Source of the DNA: Mactromeris polynyma
Lineage: Eukaryota > Mollusca > Bivalvia > Venerida > Mactridae
Assembly: GCA_032209605.1 (NCBI GenBank)
Contig: JASFXZ010000029.1
Span: 2,035,001 to 2,099,000 of the forward strand
Direction of reading: 5' to 3'
Length of the DNA stretch: 64,000 nt
Shown here: positions 43,401-56,765 of the stretch, one piece after another
Layout of the letters: the number at the start of each line of letters is the position of its first letter
Position numbering within the stretch: position 1 is the stretch's first letter
Position numbers and translations under genes: made by a program
Notes under the pieces: generated by a model
The model's database searches: none
What the model was told of the DNA's origin: nothing
Seen by the model: the letters and a program-made list of their open reading frames with translations, nothing else

Positions 43401-46272
43401 CAGTGCCCTAAAATCGCGTTCAGATTACCGGGAGGTAAAATGAAATCGATTTCAAATAACCCAGGGGGATAACTTTAAGGTGATTTAAGAGCTACCCCCT
43501 AGGATTTCAGATTACCCAATATTAAGAAAATGTAAAGCATGAAATCAAGAATAAGGAAACGACATCAGCAGCAGGAAAGGCGACGACAGCTGTAACACCA
43601 ACAACTACAACAGCCGTGTACTCAACATTTTATTAGTGTTGTTTGCATTGAATAAATGAAAATTATCACATAAGCTTAGTCAGCGGGGGTGTAATCTAAA
43701 CTGTTTATGGGTAATATGAAATCGGGTTCAAATTGATTTCAGATTACCGGGAGCAATTTGAATAGCGGGTAGGATACTTTAACTCTTTTGTTGGTCGAAC
43801 CAGCAAATATTTACATTCAAATAATACCCGCAGCTTGTCCTCGCATGTATATTCTAATATTTTTTCTAACTTCGAACTTGCAGATGTTACGCAAGTGAAA
43901 GCCTACTGCGCTGTAATGCGTTACATGGGCGGTATCGTGATGTCTAAGAATTTATTCAGACCTCACATATTCAAGATATATATGTAAGCATAAAAGTATA
44001 ATACATAAATGCATACATATGTACAAATATTTCAGGCAAATACCTTTATAATTCTACAAAAAATTGATATAATTTACCTAAATAGTTCGTTGAATTCGAC
44101 GCAGTTGATATCAGTTTTATTCTGATATTTTCTGTGCGTGCGTATCTTTCGCCGGCTTGTCTCTGAATGCGTAACCAACGTTTATGACGTAATATATGTC
44201 ACTATCGCTGATGACGTCAATGACGTTACGGAATCAGACGGAGATTACCGAGTGTCACTTTAAGTCTACAAAGATATATATAATTTAGCTGAGAGTATGT
44301 GTAAAAGTGCTCAACACAACAAAATGTTGTCGGTTTATGCTGGAGACTAAATATTTATACTCTCAATAAAATAAAACATAGGCCTATGATTGTCTGCGAT
44401 ATCAATTGTTTACTTTTTAACATTATACGTCTTATATCATATTGTTAAGGAATAAAAAAACTCGCCTACTAAATAATGTTATAAACAAATCTAGTTTTAC
44501 TACTTCCAGTCTGAACGAAAATACAACGGTCGCGACAAATGCAATACAGACAATATTCAAATAAAACACGAGAATGCAAATTCGAGATTCTCCGAGTTTT
44601 ACAGATTAATATCACCCACATCTGAATTTCTGTAAATGAGAAACACGACAGTTTATCACTAGATTCCCCGGTGAACTCTCCATCTTCCACAGTTCGACAG
44701 ACTTATATTAAATGAATAATTATAATCTATTATCTGTCAAACAAAGAACTCTTTAAGTTCGGAGGTTGAATAGTTTATTGACAGATTATTGGCAAGCATT
44801 TAGGACGTATACTTTTATTTGACAAATATTATTACAAATGTAGTGATATATTCTATTAAATGCTAGGAATAGATCGTAGATATAGATCTACACGGGATAT
44901 AACTGAATTAGATGTGAGGTCCAATCATGTTTTCTGGAATAATGTGACGCCTAAATTCTCTGGATAATTTCCTAATCAGTTGTCAGCTGTCAAATATGCT
45001 GCGAAAAGATTTTGAGATCCCCAAGTCGAGAAACCAGTGTGATAGTTTGTGGTACATATTTTGTTATCTCATTCACTGATACAGTAGTTTGGCGTCGACC
45101 CTTGACCAGAAACCTTATCTTTATACCAAATGGGGAACCATTGAATTTGAAGATACATCGTTTTCTAATACTACTCGTAGAAAAAACAAAATCCCAAAAA
45201 ATATTCACTGACGAGATTGGACATTGCATGAGAAAAGGAATGATAAACGCACTTGGAGTTTGTTGTTAAAGGTTCACTGTGATAAATTGAAGACCCTTTA
45301 AGTACAGTACAGTTCCTCGCTATTTCATAAGATAGTAAAATCGCTTCCAAACAAACGTCAAGACCAATTCGGACGGTCCGGCTCTTTGTAGGTAGAGCAC
45401 TCCATTGCCGAGTTGTATGTCGTAAATTTGAACCATGGGAGTTTGTCTTCCCATATCCCGTCTAGAGTTATCTCCCTTAATCCCTTCTATAGTATAGGTA
45501 TACACAGTACAGGGAGTCTAACGCTTTTCATGCATGACCTTGTACTATATCTGCAGCAATTTGACAGTTTTGTTCTTCTCACGTGGTGAGGTTGTCAGTA
45601 ACTGCTGCTGGCGGAAGGTCATGTTAAATGTCTTTAAATAACCGCAGTTGTGTTTTTAAGATTTAACAATTGTTCTCGCTGTTAAAGGTTACATTAGGGA
45701 AGCCAATGTTAATCTCATTTTAGATATCTGTTAAACATTTTCAGGTGTTCATTCGACAATAGCGTTGCCTCGAAAATAAAATTGTAACACATTAAAGTGT
45801 TACATGTTTGTGTGGTAATGAAATTAGCAGTCAATTAAAATAAAAAGCTTGTCACGTTCCTGGTTATAGATTTTGATTAAAGGCGAGCTAATTTATCTAA
45901 AGAACATGCGGTTGTTGAAAGCATCCAGGAAATGGAAAATTGACGTAATAAATCCCATTTTTGTCTCCCAAAGGCGTGAACTACAGTGTCATGATTGTAA
46001 AAATGTCTGACCCATTTTGAACACCCCAATATATGCAATATCTCTCCAAAATGATTGGAAATTATCGAGTCGTTTAGTCTATAATAACGTGATAAGGATA
46101 ACAGCCCAGTTATATTTAGAATGATTGCATTGTCCTTAAATTCTAATAACCGAAAATAACGATAGGCTTTTGTGTGTTGGAAATTTATACCATTCTTCAA
46201 CAGAATTTCAGTTATGTTCGACGATCAATTGACAAAACAAGTATTCCTCGGTTACCAACCATTATTAACCAC

Positions 46273-46398
46273 AGGAGATTGTCACGAGTTCTCTCCCTTT
46301 ATTCCTTCTATGGTATATATGAAGTATATATATGTATACTATATAAGGGATGAAGGGAGAGAACTCTAAAAGGGATAAGGGGAGAGAACTCGTGACAT
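46273..46398. mobile_element. Hairpin-family element, second nearly complete copy
   Basis: The left arm AGGAGATTGTCACGAGTTCT and right arm GGGAGAGAACTCGTGACA are inverted repeats of the same family as 18456-18560. The last bases of the right arm have diverged. Confidence 0.75.
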
Positions 46399-47771
46399 TC
46401 TTTATGAAAGCATCATTTTCAATGGCGAAACTCTTTAGTGTATAAGTTTCATTAATGCAAGATTTGACTTGAGAGAAATCTGCTTTTGAGAAGTTTTGTA
46501 AGACCGGGACATGTATGTTGACAGAGTGGTATCTATCTAAAATCAATAAGTGTGTTTGTCGGAAACAAATTATTACATCAATATGGATTAAGTTTCGTTA
46601 TTCAACAAAATTAATACTAATTGCTATAAGTCGCTCTTTATCTTGTAAATGGCAGCAGTGTTAGGATTGCAGACTAACCAATATGTCTCAGTTACATAGC
46701 GTAATACAGTAGAGATTTCTGACACAATGTGATACTACTGTAGCCACGTGGCATTATATATATGACATAAAGTCACTTGCCATCCGGCAAACCAGTCCTA
46801 GTATTACCTTTCATGATGTTGGGCGTAGACAAGGGAACTACAAGTACCATTTTCAAATAACCAATTTGGAAAGTAACGACAAGAACTTGAACCAGCGAAC
46901 ACCCACCCACGAGGTAACGCTCTACCACGGAGTCACTAGGACGGTATATATCGAAAATGTCGAAAAGGTGAAAGCCAAATTAATGTTCAGAGATATGAAA
47001 GCTTTCTCATTTATTGTTCCTAATTCACTGTGCATGTACGAATGTCACTTCATCATCCAATGATCGTATATAATACGTAATGTACTTGTATATACCAGGA
47101 AGACGCTGTAACACTAACTGCTAGCATTTGTCCCGTTATTCCTATTAATTCACAAACTATTGCACCCCTGTGATATGCTACGGAATACGGAGAAAAGACA
47201 AAAAACCTCGATGATAAATAAGCCTCCAGATAGTTCTAGTCCTCAGATCAACTTCGTTACTTCTTTTATTGCGGAAATAAATTAATGTGTGTCCCGGAGT
47301 AGCAGGGTTATTTACTCAATCTTTCAAATTAATTTGATCATCTCGATTGTATCCTAATTAAAGACACGTCGGTAACATTTCGGTAAATTAGATAGGAAAA
47401 GGTCTAATTACTCATGGGGACGTTTTTTGCACGGTGCTATAGTTTCTCTGTTAGATCTTGTGACTCGTGTAATTCACTAAGCGAAAGTCGGGCTCGTGTT
47501 CAAATTATTCAGATACGTTCTCACGGGAACCCTTAACAATCCTCTAAGTACCACTAATTTCTTCATCCCATAATTACAATATAACACGTAGACATACTTA
47601 CTCATATAACGGCGCTTCATTACTATTCATTTGTATCCCTGAATAAAATATAAAGGCAATTACGAAGCTACTTCAATGTCCAGAGCAGCCTAATGCTTTT
47701 CTCTCTTCTCAGATGTACGGCAGTTTTAAACCACCAAATATTTTTTCATTTCATTTCACAACAATAGATAT

Positions 47772-47998
47772 CTACGGTGGCATACAGGTGACATATGTGT
47801 GAAATTATTTTTATCTCGTGGCAACGACATACTTAATCGCTCCCACGACTTAGTATTTCGTGGCCATGACTTAACTATCACGTTCCGACGATATATTTAT
47901 CTCGTGGCCACGACTTACTAACTCGTTTCCACGACATACTAAGTCGTGGGAACGAGATAAAAAATAATTTCAAACATGTCACCTCTATGCAACCATAG
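47772..47998. mobile_element. Foldback MITE rich in CGTGGCCACGA palindromes
   Basis: The terminal arms of about 45-60 bp start CTACGGTGGCATACAGGTGA and end with the near-complement ACCTCTATGCAACCATAG. The interior is built of repeated TATCTCGTGGCCACGACTTA-like blocks in both orientations. I know this type of block from other molluscan genomes; it is non-coding. Confidence 0.8.
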
Positions 47999-50900
47999 AA
48001 ATCTTTAATAAAGCATGAGAAGAAAAGATTGGAGCATGTAATGATGAATATATATAACAAGGCAGTATAATATTATGGTTTAGTAGAACAAGCATCACAT
48101 TTAGATATACGGTTATAAAAAAATAGCCACGTGATACTATGGAACGCCGGCACTGCTATTTATAGGCATACAAATGAGTATTATTATGTTTTTATTACAT
48201 TGTGTATAAAGATGTATCTACATAATATAATACAAAAAAAGTCAAAATATATGTTCAAAGGTACACCATATAACGATATAACGGTCATAATACAAATATG
48301 CCCAACATGTAAAGAACTTAATTGGTACATAATGACATTATCAAACAAAGACTCGTCAAAGAGTGTCGGCACAATCTGAATCAGTCAAGCAAATGTGTTG
48401 CAATCTAAAGAAGATTGGATGTGCAATATAATGAAAACAAAACAATCCAAGATAAAATAATATCAAAGTTCATTTTTTGTTAATTAGTATTATCTAACTA
48501 AAGCAAACACATGTCTGAAAATGTCATATTGACAGTTTAAAAAACGTTAATTATGTAAAAAGTTAAATTAAAAAGGATGTTTAGAAATTTTAAGTAAAAG
48601 TACTGGAGAACTTGTCGTAAATGAAGGTTCATTTTTTTAAACACTATTGATATTGATAGTTGAATTAAGTTGATATACAGTGATCTATTATGCTGGAGAT
48701 TTGAACAGCGGGGATTGTCTACATACATATACACTGTTCATTATAGTTCGGTAATTGTAATTGCAATAGCTATCTTATCCCCTTAATTATGAAACAACTA
48801 TTCCAATTTGTACTCCTTTGCAATGATTCTGCAAAGACAACACAGTGAACACTATACGGCTTATTCATCAAACTCCCTGACTTATAAGTTAATGCCATTA
48901 CTCTTCATGGCAAGATCTATTCGAACACCAAACGATTCTTCCTAATAACTTTGATTCTACACAATATATGTTAGCACTTCCAGTACTTTGATTCTACACG
49001 ATCTTTGGAGGAGGATGAAATCGTAAATATCGCATTCGGCCAATTCCGACATTGTTCGGGTTAGTCTTCGTGTGTTTCCGGGAATTTCCGTATACAAAAA
49101 GTAAACAAACAGCATTTCCTTTTAAAATATTAGTATACAAGTAACATTCACCCACCACCTCCCTTGCTTGTATTTAATATATAAATTTCCTTAATTAATT
49201 TAAACAGGTTTTTAAATTTGCATATATTAAAGGGAGGTAATTCAACAAACTGGTGCAGTCTGGCGTTTAGTGTAATTGGAAATATTTCATCCTGATAGCT
49301 CGAAACAAACTTATTTGTATTCTTTTTTATTCTGATAACAGTACATACATGGTATACATGGAATACAAATCATTATACGCCCCTGTCTTGTTTCATCTTG
49401 TTTAATATATATTACCACGGACCTATAAACCAGGTTCGTGATATTACGTAATTAATAGATAACACTGTAAAATTAGAATTTCTCGAACATATCAAAATTT
49501 TAAGAGTCTATCTGTAGTACCCACGGGCTGAATTTTAAGTAATATTAATTGAATTAACGATAATTTAATTTTAAAAAACCTATTTCATTAATGCTTGAGG
49601 AAACAGACAAGGGGCGTATCATGACCGTGCGACCACATACACGCATCATGCAGTTTGTTCGTCTCCAACAAGAGACAAACAGAAACAAATGCGTAAAGAC
49701 GACACCACAGAACCCCTGACAAGGTCAACGGCTACCCCTTCTTATCTAGGAGGGAAGAAGGGATATAGGGAAATAACCGCCGACCAAGCCAAGTGCTAAG
49801 CAGAATGCGTCCTACGCTGGACTATACAGTCAGATATTGAAACATAACTGACACCTTATATACAATTGCTAAATAACTTGCGAACGACTTTGAAGGAATT
49901 GATTTGTCAATACATCAGTGAATCTTTTGTTCAGAAATTCCAATTTACCTGTGTACGCGGTGTATTTCAATGGAAAGCTATTGCGTGAATTTAACAACAT
50001 ATTTTGAAAGTTTCATGACAACTGGTCTTATAATTAAACAGATATAAGCAAAAAAATCATTTCTTGGTTGATTTTTATACCTTCTTGTAGTAAATATTAG
50101 TACCCCCGGGGCATAGTACGCGAACGATTCGTAGCTATGTATTAGGGCAATCCTTTTCACACCTTTATTTATGAAAGTCTAGTTACCTGCGATATCGCCA
50201 TGTCATAAGAAAGATGGGGGGGGACAAAACGGCAAACGTACTATATGAAGAATATAAAGACCACGTAATGGATGCTTCATTCTTTTCGGTTAAATACCAG
50301 AAATGACAAAAAAGACTGGGGGAAACATGAATTTAAATTTAACCTTATATGGCTTGTCGTTCGGTCTATATGTCTAAGGTTTATTGTGGAAAGAGAACAT
50401 CACGGAGTGAATCTGTCATGCAGACAGACGCTCTGTCGGTGATCAATATATATGGCAAGATTTTGAGAAAAAATTCTAGAATTATGTATGCATAAAGTTC
50501 ATATACTCATTAATTAAGAACAGAACAGAATAATTTATTAATAATATTATTTGGATTTAGATATATAATTATACTTATAATCCAATGTATACAATTTACA
50601 AAATAATAAATATTGATATACTCTATGAGTGTAAGTACATTTATACATATAACAAAGTCAAACGATATACTACAATACACATGACAAGCAACAGTGATGC
50701 AACATGAATAAATATATTAAAAAAACAGCATAAATCTTGGCAAAACTTATAAGTACTCCGTTTTAATATCGCTGCCATTTCTTTATTCTGAATTGAATCG
50801 CTTTGTGTTTTCCACGTAGTCATTTTAGATTACATCTGTAATATCTACTAATTGGTTGTTTAAAATTATTTTGCTGGCGGAAAGGCTCGAACCAATATAA

Positions 50901-51024
50901 GTTACACGTGCAAATCGATTAAAGCAATATAACTAAACCAAGAATGTCTACTTAATTCCGACGTTAGGCAATTTCCCATGGGATGACTATCAACACTATA
51001 TATCTACTTTCAGACGCAGTTGTT
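47999..51024. other. Gene-free AT-rich stretch
   Basis: No recognisable exon, RNA gene or clear repeat structure was found; short ORFs here show no familiar motif. Confidence 0.45.
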
Positions 51025-51248
51025 ATGTTTGTTTCATCGGGTTTCTCAACGATATTTCAGTTATATACGGCGGCCGGTTCACCTAACCAGTTTTTCCTGG
51101 ACTGAAGTTCTAACCAGTAATAACTTACCCTTCCACAAGGAGCCGGCAACTTCTCCACATGTGGAGGAAAATCGACATTTTTGTCAAATTTTCATGGAAG
51201 GGTATGACCTGCCGCGACCGGGAATCGAACCCGGATCGCGGCCGCGGC
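51025..51248 (-). mobile_element. tRNA-headed SINE, first family, internally deleted head
   Basis: On the minus strand it matches 18637-18895 in body and tail (CTCCACATGTGGAGAAG, TATAACTGAAATATCG). The head keeps the acceptor-like ends and B box but lacks the A-box to anticodon segment, reading from GCCGCGGCCGCG straight into GGGTTCGATTCC. Without an A box it should be transcriptionally dead. Confidence 0.87.
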
Positions 51249-51477
51249 TCTCGCAGTTGTTAAAGCAAACAATAGTATGTTCGTCTGGTTTTCAACCAGC
51301 ATTGTCATGTTTAAAGCAATAAGAATAATGCCTCTGTCGTTATCAAAATGTTTTCTTTGCAAACATAACACTAGTGCAGTCATGGAGTATCTTACGTTGT
51401 TAACTTGGAAGAAGAAAATACAAACAACATACATATAATTTTTTTTAGTTTTGGTAAACAGATATATAGGCCTTAAC

Positions 51478-51690
51478 GAAAAGTTAACCAATCCGCGTCA
51501 AGGTTGCAAACGTCGTTCGGTTGAAGATAATTTGGTTGAATGGTTAACGTTTCGGTTTGATGACTTAAAAATCAGCTTCTTTCGGTTAACATGTCAATAT
51601 CAAACTAACAGACGTTTTTCGGCGCTTTGCTATTTGATTGACAGTTATGTGTAAACCAATCAAATCTTACGTTAACCATTAAATCAAAGT
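51478..51690 (-). repeat. Dispersed repeat, copy 3 (diverged) of the 4574 family
   Basis: It shares AACCAATCCGCGTCAAGGTT with 52630-52875 and CAAATCTTACGTTAACC with both other copies, but the middle differs. It is either rearranged or a related subfamily. Confidence 0.55.
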
Positions 51691-52629
51691 GAAACAGACT
51701 ATAAGGCAAGGACTAATCACACTACGGACTTCTATTTATAGGCCGCGTTGAAAACCAAAAATGTACCCCAAAATACTTCACGTCTACTTCAATTTCCTTC
51801 AATTTAGTTAATAAAAGGTTATTTGGGCAGAATTTACAAGCATACTATTATTTGAATCGATTGAATTAAATGAACTTAGTCCGAGCATGATTTTCTTTCA
51901 ATTTGTAATATTTTTTGCGAAACCTATAGTATAAAATCGCTACCCGCAACATTGTAACACAGGTTACGCAGAAGAGCGTAGATTTCTGTCAATGGTACTA
52001 AAACTTCCTCTCTCATCATAAATCGGCATTTCTCAATTGCCAATTTATGATTAGCAATACTGCAAATCTCTATTATTATATCATCATTTTTGTCATTTTG
52101 AACAGTAGTGTTCGCTTCTGAGGCATATCAGAGCAAATCATTTTATATTTGGACATTGTGTGACCCGCGGATGTTATGGCATGATGAAACTTGCTTTCTG
52201 GCCAAGAGCCGTGTACTTTATTGCCTGTAAGGATATTCTTAACGTAATAAATGTTAATATTTGGCGAATATTCAATTGCAATATGTCGGCTGATTGTACT
52301 AATGGATTTATATTAGTCAAGTGTCCAATAAAATCCTACATTATTAGCTCAGGGAAGGCGAACACTATCAAGTTCCATATTGTCTGGAGCCGTGATATTG
52401 ATTTGCTAATTTAGTTCATATTTACAGTACCACATGGCAACGTTCCACTGGAAATATGCCCCTGATAATGGTGAGTAATCAAACGGTCACACAAAAGCGG
52501 ACATTGGCTGAAAGTGATGTAGGCTTTCTTGACGTGTATGAGTTTCATTCAATTGGCAATCAAGAAATATCTTGAAAAAGATGGTCGGTACAATTTGAAG
52601 GTTTAAAGGATTTGCTGTGCAACATAAAA

Positions 52630-52875
52630 ATGGCGATATGTTACGATTGCTGGTCACTCCAGATCCAAACTGGATTTTGGTAAATTCACCGAAATTCAGT
52701 GGATTTCGGTAAAGTAACGTACCCTATATCGAAAGGTTAACCAATCCGCGTCAAGGTTAAAAAACGTTGTTTGAATGAAGAGAAATTGCCTTGGTGGTTA
52801 ACGTAAGATTTGATTCGTTTACACAACACTGATATGCAAGTAGCAAAACCATGTTAGTACGGCTGCGCCGAAAAA
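52630..52875 (-). repeat. Dispersed repeat, copy 2 of the 4574 family
   Basis: Its complement aligns with 4574-4815 from TTTTTCGGCGCAGCCGTACT through to GGAGTGACCAGCAATCGTAA. No ORF. Confidence 0.78.
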
Positions 52876-53089
52876 TACCACATTTGTATCGTGAAGTAGA
52901 AATATAACATGCGTCATGCTTTGCGTCAGATGGAAGTTTATACAAGTATAGTGATACAGTTTGGTATTGTTGCTGGTACTTTCAGCCTGGGTAACTCAGT
53001 CAGAGCACAAAGGAAGTCGTAGGTTCGGAACGCCGGTTGAGACGTATTCTTTCTGTGACAATTGGATTGAAAAAAATGCACCAATGCAT

Positions 53090-53473
53090 ACATCCCCCAC
53101 ATGAAAACGCAGACAAAATGGCCAAAGCATGAGCGAAAAAACAATAATCACAGTTACCAGTCGCCTAAAGGGACAAATGCAGCATGATCAAGGCCTTGTT
53201 CAAGCAAACACAAGAGCTGATAAAGTTACCCTTTTTCGATCGCGCACTGGCCACAACAGGCACAATGCAAACATGCATTCGAAACTGAGACTTGCACAGT
53301 CAGCTAGATGTCCTTGTGGAGAGGAAGACCAGACAGCTGAATCCTTACTCCAGTCCTGCCAGCTGTACAAAGAAAAGAGAGAAGAAGTCTGGCCCCAGCC
53401 AACAAGCCTTCACCAGAAGCTGCACGGATCTGTGAAGGACATGAATAAGACTCTAGATAGAGTTTGTTGGTGA
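53090..53473 (+). pseudogene. Decayed non-LTR retrotransposon (LINE) ORF2 3' remnant
   Basis: One frame ends in an RNase H-like ENADKMAKA string at 53103-53129 and then a stop. The next frame (from 53129) runs 114 residues with KVTLFRSRTGHNR and a CPCG...TAESLLQSC cysteine motif, which I associate with the region after RNase H in Jockey/RTE-type LINEs. The frame change and the absence of an upstream reverse transcriptase show a dead fragment. The LINE subfamily is not determined. Confidence 0.62.
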
Positions 53474-53566
53474 TGTTTGGAGTGACCGTGTGACGGCGAA
53501 CGAGAATAAGAAGAATATACCTCACTTCTATTTCATGTGGAAACTTGTCACTTGCTCGTACAAGAA

Positions 53567-53640
53567 AAAGTTAGTACTTGTTGGTAATCAAAGACAACTG
53601 CTTAGGTTAACTATCCGCCGTACATAACTGAAATATGAAC
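53567..53640 (+). mobile_element. SINE tail fragment, first family
   Basis: GTTAGTACTTGTTGGTAATC and CCGCCGTACATAACTGAAAT match the 3' half of the SINE at 18637-18895. The head is missing. It directly follows the LINE remnant. Confidence 0.6.
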
Positions 53641-53720
53641 ACATATCACCAAGAAGACGTAAAAACTGAATTCAGACATTTACTATTACAGTACCACTGT
53701 AACCTTCAAGTTATGAAATA

Positions 53721-53860
53721 CAGTCGGACCTCGTTTATTCAATTTCATTGAGTCCGAAATTTTACTTCGAATAATATGAATATACATCGGGACCTGATAT
53801 TTATTTCGGTCGATACCAAGTACTCGGATTTAAGGCTGTCGCATACATGAGGTCCGACTA
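53721..53860. mobile_element. pogo/Tigger-like MITE with CAGTCGGACCTC ends
   Basis: The left end CAGTCGGACCTCGTTTATTC follows a TA; the right end is GAGGTCCGACTA with TATA after it. The interior repeats ATTC/GAAT-rich motifs, no ORF. It is a different family from 7475 but has the same terminal logic. Confidence 0.7.
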
Positions 53861-54229
53861 TATATTATACATGTATGATGTTTCTTCATAGCATATTATA
53901 TACCGGTATATGAATATATATGGTATAATTCAACTCGTTCCGCCCATTACAGATTCTACAAGTACAGTGAACCCTCCATAATTAGAACAGAATAGGTTCT
54001 GTAGTAAATCGGTCTTCTGGAGGGATGTGAAGGAAAATTATAAAAAATACGGTCTGATAAATAAGATCGTAATGGCAATGTTTACTTAATTAAGTACAAA
54101 TATCAGTCAGTTAAATGGAATACTTGTATTTTTGTAGAGTATCGACAGTTGATGCTCTACGGGAGATAACAATTACATATACTTTCATGTTTGCAACTCC
54201 TACACAGTTGTCTCCCTTTACAAAGTTCA

Positions 54230-54390
54230 GATAATTTTGAGGAAGAATGGATCAGTGGTAACCCAGTATGGTAACCCAGGAACACAGGTCAGGTCACTTG
54301 TCCGCCGTATATGACTGAACTACTGTTAAAGAACGGTGTATGTTGTGATGTGCCGCTGCATACAAACAACGGCATTAAACCATATCCAAA
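54230..54390 (+). mobile_element. Diverged SINE tail, first family
   Basis: GTCCGCCGTATATGACTGAA followed by ACGGCATTAAACCATA parallels the tail of 18637-18895. The upstream part contains duplicated GGTAACCCAG strings; the tRNA head is not recognisable. Confidence 0.45.
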
Positions 54391-54439
54391 TTTGGAGCAA
54401 CAATCGAATGAACTTATTCCTCCAAAAGGTCGAGCAACC

Positions 54440-54650
54440 CACATGAGATGGTAACGAGTTCTTTCCCTTTAATCTCCCTTTGTCCCCTCTATAGAATGTG
54501 TAGATATGCTTTAGAATGGACAAAGGGAGAGAACTCTAGATAGGATATTTAAGGGAAATAACTCGCTACATATTCTATAGAAGGGCAAAGGGAGATAATT
54601 TTCGACATTATAAAGGGAAATAACTCCTGAAAGTCTCGTGTGGAGCAACC
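54440..54650. repeat. Composite hairpin-family cluster
   Basis: Several arms of the hairpin family occur in both orientations (CGAGTTCTTTCCCTTTAATC, CAAAGGGAGAGAACTCTAG, TTAAGGGAAATAACTCGC, AAAGGGAAATAACTCCTG). It looks like two or three nested or duplicated copies. Confidence 0.6.
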
Positions 54651-55808
54651 AGTCTACAAGTGGTCCTGCGTCATTTTCCCAGAACGACGTCCATTTCTTA
54701 GCATGTCAGTAACACGTTCAACTATAATAGTGAAAATAAATTGCCTTTCTGATGCCTTTCATGGTGAGAAACTGTGTAACGTGACAAGCAGGTCTTCGAA
54801 ATAAATCTTGAACTGTATTTGTTGGTTTAGTTGAACAGTTTAAAACAATGCCGGTTATAAAATGATTTTGCTATTTATAATACAAACATTCTAGTTTCGC
54901 ATAGAATGTTAATAGGCTAACAGTAAGATGTAAATCCTTTCTGCAATTACTCCAAGTTTCCATCGATGTGTTTTAGTCAGGTTGTAATACGTGCATGTTC
55001 ATCAAATCTTGCTGTAAAAACGGAAATATAAAACGTATTCTATTCAAGTCTGATATTTATTCCGGAAGAGAAGCAAAACGGCACAATGTAAGAAAGACAA
55101 CACCTACAAGTTTAACTTATCGCTAACCAAGAGTTGCTTCCCTTATATAATTCAAAACACATATAAATATAAAGTCATGTTTTGAGGAACACGAAAAATC
55201 GGTCAATGGCGCTTACGGGATAAAGTCAAGTAAAATGGTCTTTGCATAATAAACAAACCGCTTTATTGATGATATACATGTATTCACCACTGGTTAACAA
55301 AGAGTAAAAAGGAAAGACAGCTTATGTTTTGTTAAGCATTTTCAAATCTCTTCAAACAGATCTAGATGTTGGTAACATTATACACAGTATAAATCTTTCA
55401 TTCACGACAAACTCTACACAATACGTACTGCTCTGACAGAATGCTGCTGCGTTGACAGGTTTCAAATAGGTTCAGACAATCTTGTACATTTTTTCTGTCT
55501 CCCTATTATAAGTAAGTTATGGACAAATACAGAAATACTTTAAAAAAGACCATTGTACATGTATAGCCAATTGTCGAATTCTCTGATCTCATGATACTTA
55601 ATCACATGAACTGTTGGAGTATCGATGTGTATTTTACCGACCTAGATTTCCAGATCAAGTGCACATTCAATCATGTTTTTTTCTGAAAGTTTGTTTCACA
55701 ACAATGGGCATCTGTCTAAATTTCCAATGGTTAACTTATATCCGACGTTATTTTTGACAGATGGGGTCAGATAGACTGTGATAGCAGTTTTCACCAGCCC
55801 GGGCCCAT

Positions 55809-55880
55809 AGGAGTTTGTCACAACGTCTCTCCCTTTATCCCTTCTTGAGTTCTCTCTCTTTATCTCTTCTATAGTACTAT
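55809..55880 (+). repeat. Hairpin-family left arm
   Basis: GGAGTTTGTCACAACGTCTC and CTCCCTTTATCCCTTCTTGA match the left arm of 18456-18560; no right arm is seen nearby. Confidence 0.6.
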
Positions 55881-56654
55881 ATATACGAAAATGATTTGTA
55901 AGTATGTACACATGGCAAGATGTCTTAAAATAGTTGTTCTTTGAATTTATCAGGTCAATAAATTTAATGATAAGTATGTGCTTTTTTTCAATAATATTTT
56001 TTATATGAACCTGACTAATTTCGTGATATAATGGACATTCTAACAAAAAGTGAAACTCATCTTCAAGGACATTACATAATCTACATTTGCTTTCGTTATA
56101 TGGTATTTGTTCAGGCTTATGCCATCATCATATCTGGTACCGTTATAGGTCCCAGATTAAATACAGTTTGTAATATAATCACAAGCGAACACTTACTTGT
56201 GAACTTGATCAAAATAGGTGTTACACCAACATAAACATTGGATAGAATAGGAGTATGAAGTTATTTGAAGTTATGCTCCGGATAATTAGCTCTTGTAAGC
56301 ATCTAATACCTATAATTATATCAGATAGCTGATAGGCTTACACAAGTTATAAACAGTATTAGGTACGAGTGCACAAAGTTGTAGCAAGTAATTAGCCCAA
56401 ATATCACTGGTGTTGCTGTAAAACTTGGTGATTATTTTTTATCTGTGAAGTTATTGCTCCCGAGCCTGTTATTGATATCCAGTTAACCCATTTTCTTGCT
56501 AATTAGCCATTTTCCTCACTTTGAAATAGGCAAGTTGTTATTCTGATAAGTCCTGTAAAACGGTTATTTCTGGCTTCTTTAACCATTCTCTTCTTTGCCT
56601 ATATAGCATGTTTTAATGCCATTCTAAGGGGGAAATATTTCAAAATATATTATG

Positions 56655-56765
56655 CTTGCACCTCCTCAGTACCTGATGTCTTGTAGGCTGTTGTTTCCTT
56701 GGGGGTCTGTGTAGGGAGGCATTGTCGTTTGCATGTGGCGTTCCCTGGAACAGTTTGATCTCTCT
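56655..56765 (+). repeat. Dispersed repeat pair, copy 1
   Basis: CCTCCTCAGTACCTGATGTC, TAGGGAGGCATTGTCG and ATGTGGCGTTCCCTGGA match 62140-62255 in the same orientation. The class is unknown. Confidence 0.65.

Larger units (their letters stand above)
41371..47771. other. Mostly gene-free stretch upstream of the PHD gene
   Basis: Apart from the possible first exon at 42164-42176 I recognise no coding exon. ORFs of 80-107 residues (for example 42713-42997 and 45012-45269) show no familiar motif. A tRNA-like SINE head lies at 43325-43400, two CRE-like ACGTCA motifs near 44211-44226, and hairpin-family arms at 45463 and 46273. Confidence 0.45.

Noticed and set aside
45012..45269. 85-residue ORF overlapping a 79-residue ORF on the other strand
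   Set aside because: Both strands are open over the same stretch, no motif is recognised, and neither has convincing splice signals.
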